DNA of 15,552 bases from Methanomassiliicoccales archaeon (lineage in GTDB: Archaea > Thermoplasmatota > Thermoplasmata > Methanomassiliicoccales > UBA472), in NCBI GenBank assembly GCA_025457905.1, contig JALOTM010000002.1, positions 1 to 15,552 on the forward strand, read 5' to 3'. The notes under the pieces were generated by a model that had not been told where the DNA came from, did no database searches, and worked only from the letters and a program-made list of their open reading frames with translations. The position numbers were made by a program, and so were the translations under genes. Shown here in pieces: positions 13,690 to 15,552 of the stretch; position 1 is the stretch's first letter, and each line of letters opens with the position of its first letter.

Positions 13690-14939
13690 CACAGCACCTC
13701 CCTGGGGTCCGATACGCATCCCTTGATGGCCGAGTAGGCCGCGGTCGCGGGCGAGGCCAGGTACACGTCGGCCTTGGTGTTGCCCATGCGGCCCTTGAAG
13801 TTGCGGTTGGCGGTGGAGAGCACCACCTCGTTGTCCGAGGGTATGCCGCCGCAGGTGCCCACGCAGGGCCCGCAGGACGGCGTGGTAACGGCCGCCCCCG
13901 CCTTGACCAGCTTCTGCAGCACGCCGCACTCCATGGCCTCCTGCATCACCGCGCGCGAGGCGGGGGCCACGATCAGCCTGAGGTCCTTGTGCGCCCTCCT
14001 GCCGTCCAGGATGGAGGCGGCGATCCGCAGGTCCTCGATGCGGCCGTTGGTGCAGGTGCCGATGAACACCTGGTCGATGTGCTTGCCCAGCACCTTCTCT
14101 ATCGGCACCACGTTGTCCACGTCCGGGGGGCAGGCGACCTGCGGCCCCAGCTTGGATATGTCCTCCCTGACCACCTGCTCGTATTTGGCGTCGGCGTCCG
14201 CGGAGACGCCCTGGAAGGGGTACTTGGCCCTCGGGGCCACATAGTCCAGCACCTTCCTGTCGGCGTTCATCAGGCCGACCTTGGCGCCCGTCTCCACCGC
14301 CATGTTGGATATGGTCATGCGGGCCTCGGCGCTGAGCGCCTCGATGGCCTCCCCGGTTATCTCCAGCGCCTTGTAGGTGGCGCCGTTGGCGGTGAGCCTC
14401 CCGCACATGCGCAGGGCGATGTCCTTGGAGAACGTCCCCTTGGGAAGCTTGCCGTGGTAGTCCAGCTTGATGGTCTGGGGCACCTTGAACCACGTCCTGC
14501 CGGAGATGAGGGCGGCGGCCATGTCGGTGGAGCCCACGCCGGTGGCGAAGGCGTTCAGCGCCCCGTAGGTGGTGGTGTGCGAGTCCGCCCCGATGATCAC
14601 GCTGCCCGGCAGCGCGTAGCCGTTCTCCGGCACCAGCACGTGGCACACGCCCTCCCCCACGTCGTATAGGATGGAGCCCTGCTCCTTGGCGAACTCGCGC
14701 ATCTGCTTGTGAAGGTTGGAGACCGACTCCATGGGCGAGGGGGCGTTGTGGTCGATGACGATGGCGTAGCGGTCCGGCCTGGCCACCTTCTTTCCCTGCA
14801 TGTCCTTGAAGGCCCGGATGGTCAGCGGGGTGGTCCCGTCCTGGCTCATCATGAAGTCGACCGGGCAGACCACGATGTCGTTGGCCTTGGCCCCCTTGCC
14901 CACATGGTTGGATATGATGTTCTCGGCTATGGTTCCCAT
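13689..14939 (-). CDS. Aconitase/homoaconitase-type large subunit (LeuC/AksD family, 4Fe-4S)
   Basis: This 416-residue protein is the iron-sulfur subunit of an aconitase-superfamily hydro-lyase that moves a hydroxyl group through a dehydrated intermediate. The three cluster ligands are Cys296 in GTCTNGR and Cys356 and Cys359 in CGPCVGTC. The family signature GADSHTTTYGALNAFATGVGS and a D-H-N site (VIDHNAPSP) are present. Length matches the two-subunit IPMI/homoaconitase type, not the large single-chain aconitases. I prefer ATG 14939 (MGTIAENII, the usual family start), with GGAG eight bases upstream; GTG 14948, which overlaps the preceding stop by four bases, has no room for an SD. It lies between the synthase and small-subunit genes of the operon. 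The substrate (homocitrate, citrate or isopropylmalate) cannot be fixed from this subunit alone. Confidence 0.92.
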   Translation of the reverse strand: MGTIAENIISNHVGKGAKANDIVVCPVDFMMSQDGTTPLTIRAFKDMQGKKVARPDRYAIVIDHNAPSPMESVSNLHKQMREFAKEQGSILYDVGEGVCHVLVPENGYALPGSVIIGADSHTTTYGALNAFATGVGSTDMAAALISGRTWFKVPQTIKLDYHGKLPKGTFSKDIALRMCGRLTANGATYKALEITGEAIEALSAEARMTISNMAVETGAKVGLMNADRKVLDYVAPRAKYPFQGVSADADAKYEQVVREDISKLGPQVACPPDVDNVVPIEKVLGKHIDQVFIGTCTNGRIEDLRIAASILDGRRAHKDLRLIVAPASRAVMQEAMECGVLQKLVKAGAAVTTPSCGPCVGTCGGIPSDNEVVLSTANRNFKGRMGNTKADVYLASPATAAYSAIKGCVSDPREVL

Positions 14940-14944
14940 CGTAC

Positions 14945-15552
14945 TCACTCCAAGCGACCGTTACGGTCCCTGTAGTCCTCGTAGAGGTAGATAAGCTCCT
15001 TCTCGGTGAGGGAGCGCTTGAGCGCCACGCTGCTCGACCGCACCATCTCCAGCACCTCGCCGGCGGCCTGGTCGTCCACCTCCACCCCGTGCTTGGCCAG
15101 GATGCTCTTGACGGTGTGGCGGCCGGAGTGCTTGCCTATGGAGATCCTGCGCTCCAGGCCCACCGTCTCCGGGGCGAAGGCCTCGTAGTTGGAGGCGCAC
15201 TTGATGACCCCGTCGGCGTGGATGCCCGCCTCGTGCGTGAAGCAGTTGTGGCCCACCACCGGCTTCCAGTCCGGGACGGTGCGCCCGCAGGCCCTGGCCA
15301 CGTACTCCACGATCTCCCGGAAGCGCGCGGTCTCGATGCCCGGGTCGATGCCCAGGGTGTGCTTGGAGGCCATGACGATCTCCTCCAGCGGGGCATTGCC
15401 GGTCCTCTCGCCGATGCCCATGATGGTGGTGGAGATGAACCGGGAGCCGGCCTGGATGCCGGCGATGGCGTTGCCGGTGGCCATCCCGAAGTCGTTGTGG
15501 GTGTGCATCTCCACGTCCACCTCGGCGGTCTCGATGAGGTCCTTGATGACGC
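14945..15552 (-). CDS. Homocitrate synthase / Re-citrate synthase family enzyme, C-terminal part (5' end beyond window)
   Basis: About 202 residues of a DRE-TIM metallolyase are present; the N-terminal half lies outside the window. The HTHND metal-binding motif is followed by FGMATGNAIAGIQAG, GIGERTGNAPLEE, VGHNCFTHEAGIHADGV and RRISIGKHSGRH. All are hallmarks of the isopropylmalate/homocitrate/Re-citrate synthase group, which condense acetyl-CoA with a 2-oxo acid. The C-terminus is short and ends with a helical KRSLTEKELIYLYED section, similar to NifV-type homocitrate synthases. The long regulatory LeuA C-terminal domain of leucine-feedback enzymes is absent, so leucine synthesis is less likely. 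It is the first operon gene visible, and its TGA lies just before the aconitase-family start. Confidence 0.85.
   Translation of the reverse strand, partial: VIKDLIETAEVDVEMHTHNDFGMATGNAIAGIQAGSRFISTTIMGIGERTGNAPLEEIVMASKHTLGIDPGIETARFREIVEYVARACGRTVPDWKPVVGHNCFTHEAGIHADGVIKCASNYEAFAPETVGLERRISIGKHSGRHTVKSILAKHGVEVDDQAAGEVLEMVRSSSVALKRSLTEKELIYLYEDYRDRNGRLE

Noticed and set aside
11512..13737. A 741-codon plus-strand open frame across the transposase remnant and dehydrogenase
   Set aside because: Its Val/Leu/His/Gly-rich translation is an antisense shadow of the dehydrogenase and neighbouring minus-strand genes, which have clear family motifs.
11974..15552. The operon as leucine biosynthesis (leuA-leuC-leuD-leuB)
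   Set aside because: The synthase lacks the leucine-feedback C-terminal domain, the dehydrogenase has the isocitrate-type SxNxxxR motif, and the small subunit lacks the expected loop.

Overview
The window looks like high-GC archaeal chromosome, probably Thermoplasmatota and possibly a Methanomassiliicoccales-type methanogen. The reasons are an AbrB-PhoU type phosphate regulator, a small archaeal PRC-barrel protein, archaeal TATA-like boxes in the few AT-rich intergenic stretches, mixed SD-led and apparently leaderless starts, and a citrate/homocitrate-type operon. The lineage is inferred from gene content, not proven. The high GC (clearly above 60% in most genes by eye) produces very long antisense shadow ORFs, which are left out.

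Layout. Positions 1-3383 (minus) hold most of a secreted papain-family (C1) cysteine peptidase with a beta-sandwich/PPC/Ig-like tail, cut by the left window edge. A small four-helix membrane protein (3552-4007, plus) follows and converges, with zero spacing, on a minus-strand phosphate operon: pstS (7475-9214), pstC, pstA, pstB, phoU (ending at 4008). pstC-pstA and pstB-phoU overlap by 4 bases and pstA-pstB are 4 bases apart, so the transporter is translationally coupled. The pstS gene is unusual: it encodes two complete phosphate-binding domains fused in tandem behind one membrane anchor. Divergent from it, across a 279-bp AT-rich region with small palindromes and TATA-like boxes, is a regulator with an AbrB-type N-terminal domain and a two-part PhoU region (9494-10507, plus). 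The arrangement suggests that it senses or controls phosphate uptake.

A lower-GC island follows (about 10508-11100). It carries a PRC-barrel gene with its own TATA box and SD. Beyond it is a decayed DDE transposase remnant (11068-11660, minus) with a frameshift and a lost catalytic Asp.

The right third (11743-15552, minus) is a tightly packed operon. In transcription order it encodes a homocitrate synthase/Re-citrate synthase family enzyme (5' end beyond the window), an aconitase-family large subunit, a small subunit, an isocitrate/isopropylmalate-family dehydrogenase and a small zinc-ribbon protein. This is the condensation-isomerisation-oxidative decarboxylation set that extends a 2-oxo acid by one carbon. 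It could be the AksA/D/E/F route toward coenzyme B. However, the dehydrogenase has an isocitrate-type SxNxxxR motif and the small subunit lacks the YLRT/YLRL/YLVY-type specificity loop. These features make a citrate-to-2-oxoglutarate (Re-citrate synthase, aconitase, isocitrate dehydrogenase) branch for glutamate synthesis at least as likely. No tRNA, rRNA or CRISPR was seen.
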